Assembly: GCA_018057635.1 (NCBI GenBank)
Contig: JAGPDJ010000023.1
Location: 1 to 14,935, forward strand
DNA from: Ferruginibacter sp.
Lineage (GTDB): Bacteria; Bacteroidota; Bacteroidia; Chitinophagales; Chitinophagaceae
Direction: 5' to 3'
Length of the DNA stretch: 14,935 nt
This document shows positions 14,045 through 14,935 of the stretch, piece after piece; the first letter of the stretch is position 1, and each line of letters starts with the position of its first letter. The translations under genes were made by a program, and so were the position numbers. The notes below the pieces were generated by a model that made no database searches, was not told the origin of the DNA, and saw only the letters and a list, made by a program, of their open reading frames with translations.

Positions 14045-14935
14045 ATGAAAAAGCAGTTTTTAAAATTTTTCTTACTGGCAGTTTTACTTGGAGGGTTTGC
14101 ACAGGTTGCTGAAGCGCAAAAAAAGCGTACAGCTACCAAGCGTTCTTCAACACGTAAAACGACAAAAACAAAAACAAAGGCAAGCATTCAGCCTACAACA
14201 GCAACGGCAGACACTGTTGCAGTAGCTGCTGCAGTTGTTGAACCACCGGTTAACGATAGCCTTCCAATTAAAGCAGTAAAGAAATCTTTAAGGCCTGATG
14301 AAGCTGTTGAAACTACCGTATTACGGGAAAGGATACCGCTTCCTTATGAACATCTTCGTGCAGATGATGCAGTTTACCGCCATAAGATATGGAGGGAAAT
14401 TGATACAAGGGAAAAAATAAATAATCCTTTTAATTACTCAGCTGATGAGGATAACGGAAACCAGCGTTTCATATCAATTCTTTTAAAAGCAATTCAAGAC
14501 AGTGCTGTAACTGTGTTCAGTAATATTGATGACAGGTTCACTACTCCGATGACAAAATCGGAAGTAGCGAAAATTATCGGTGGTGATGAAATTGATGTTC
14601 CAATAATTGACTCTAATGGAGTTACTGTAGGAACTAAAAAAATGCGCCCGGAAATTAACCTCGATTCATTTTACAAATTCAGGGTAAAAGAAGAAGTGAT
14701 TTTTGATAAAGAAAGCTCCCGTTTATTTTGGAGGATTCTTGGAATTGCACCTGTAAAAAATGTAATCACATCTATGGGCGTTAATCTTGGTGAAACAGAA
14801 TTATTCTGGGCTTATTATCCCGATATGAGGCCTGTATTTGCCAAGTATGAAGTGTATAATGGCAAGAACTACGGCGCACGTATGAGCTGGGAGGAATTAT
14901 TTGAAACCAGGATGTTCTCCGGAAGAATTATCAAA
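14045..14935 (+). CDS. gldN: Type IX secretion / gliding protein GldN (PorN), 3'-truncated by the window edge
   Basis: GldN binds GldK to build the periplasmic ring that contacts the GldM shaft. The frame opens at ATG 14045 and remains open to the last base (297 codons), so the C-terminus lies outside the window; by comparison with the family only some tens of residues should be missing. A signal peptide MKKQFLKFFLLAVLLGGFAQ...AEA-Q ends near residue 25. Next comes a low-complexity Lys/Arg/Thr/Ser stretch (about 26-50) and an Ala/Val/Pro-rich linker (to about 85). The conserved body then starts at IPLPYEHLRADDAVYRHKIW and includes REKINNPFNY, EVIFDKESSRLFWRILGIAP and ELFWAYYPDMRPVFAKYEVY. Those last segments are characteristic of GldN. 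The start is fixed by the signal peptide and by 11-base spacing to gldM. Confidence 0.95.
   Translation, partial: MKKQFLKFFLLAVLLGGFAQVAEAQKKRTATKRSSTRKTTKTKTKASIQPTTATADTVAVAAAVVEPPVNDSLPIKAVKKSLRPDEAVETTVLRERIPLPYEHLRADDAVYRHKIWREIDTREKINNPFNYSADEDNGNQRFISILLKAIQDSAVTVFSNIDDRFTTPMTKSEVAKIIGGDEIDVPIIDSNGVTVGTKKMRPEINLDSFYKFRVKEEVIFDKESSRLFWRILGIAPVKNVITSMGVNLGETELFWAYYPDMRPVFAKYEVYNGKNYGARMSWEELFETRMFSGRIIK

Noticed and set aside
1..14935. A new defence or mobile-element system
   Set aside because: I looked for nucleases, toxins, reverse transcriptases, recombinases, phage genes and unexplained clusters. Every gene with a recognisable family is a core or envelope gene in an order typical of the phylum.

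Overview
The window is chromosomal DNA from a member of the Bacteroidota, most probably the Chitinophagales/Chitinophagaceae. This rests on three things: the gene set (gldKLMN of the type IX secretion system, a DUF4271 membrane protein beside hemD, fabF followed by rnc), AT-rich leaders with almost no Shine-Dalgarno signals, and repeated matches to the Bacteroidota -7 promoter box TAnnTTTG. The family-level guess is from general resemblance only. Base composition and codon use look even throughout. I see no integrase, transposase, CRISPR array, tRNA or rRNA, and no sign of recent gene transfer apart from small dispersed repeats.

Layout. (1) Bases 1-3003, plus strand: the 3' part of fabF (fatty acid elongation), rnc (RNase III) and gpsA (glycerol-3-phosphate dehydrogenase). 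These are lipid precursor and RNA processing housekeeping genes. A large palindromic repeat lies in front of rnc, and an inverted array of 7-base repeats lies between rnc and gpsA. (2) Bases 3036-4288: a possible 35-residue membrane microprotein meets, tail to tail, hemW on the minus strand (radical SAM heme chaperone). (3) Bases 4330-7947, plus strand: an Omp85/BamA-like outer membrane protein, a DUF4271 inner membrane protein and hemD (uroporphyrinogen-III synthase); all three have TAnnTTTG boxes just upstream. (4) Bases 8039-10108: a large thioredoxin-fold/DUF255 protein, preceded by half of a second dispersed repeat. (5) Bases 10259-14935: gldK, gldL, gldM and the first 297 codons of gldN, the core of the type IX secretion machine.

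How the genes work together. GldL and GldM form the inner-membrane proton-driven motor, whose shaft spans the periplasm. GldK (lipoprotein) and GldN form the ring under the outer membrane. A strong intrinsic terminator separates gldK from gldLMN, so the motor genes may be expressed separately from, or at a different level than, gldK. HemD and HemW both belong to heme metabolism but are not in one operon here. The Omp85-like protein adds a second envelope-biogenesis function.

No clearly new multi-gene system is visible; most of the window is conserved core genome. The items most worth a second look are the repeat elements and their effect on the rnc start, the gldK/gldL terminator with the tandem 8-mers abutting the gldL start codon, and the candidate microprotein. 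No gene-free stretch exceeds 300 bases; the longest is about 220 bases, in front of rnc.
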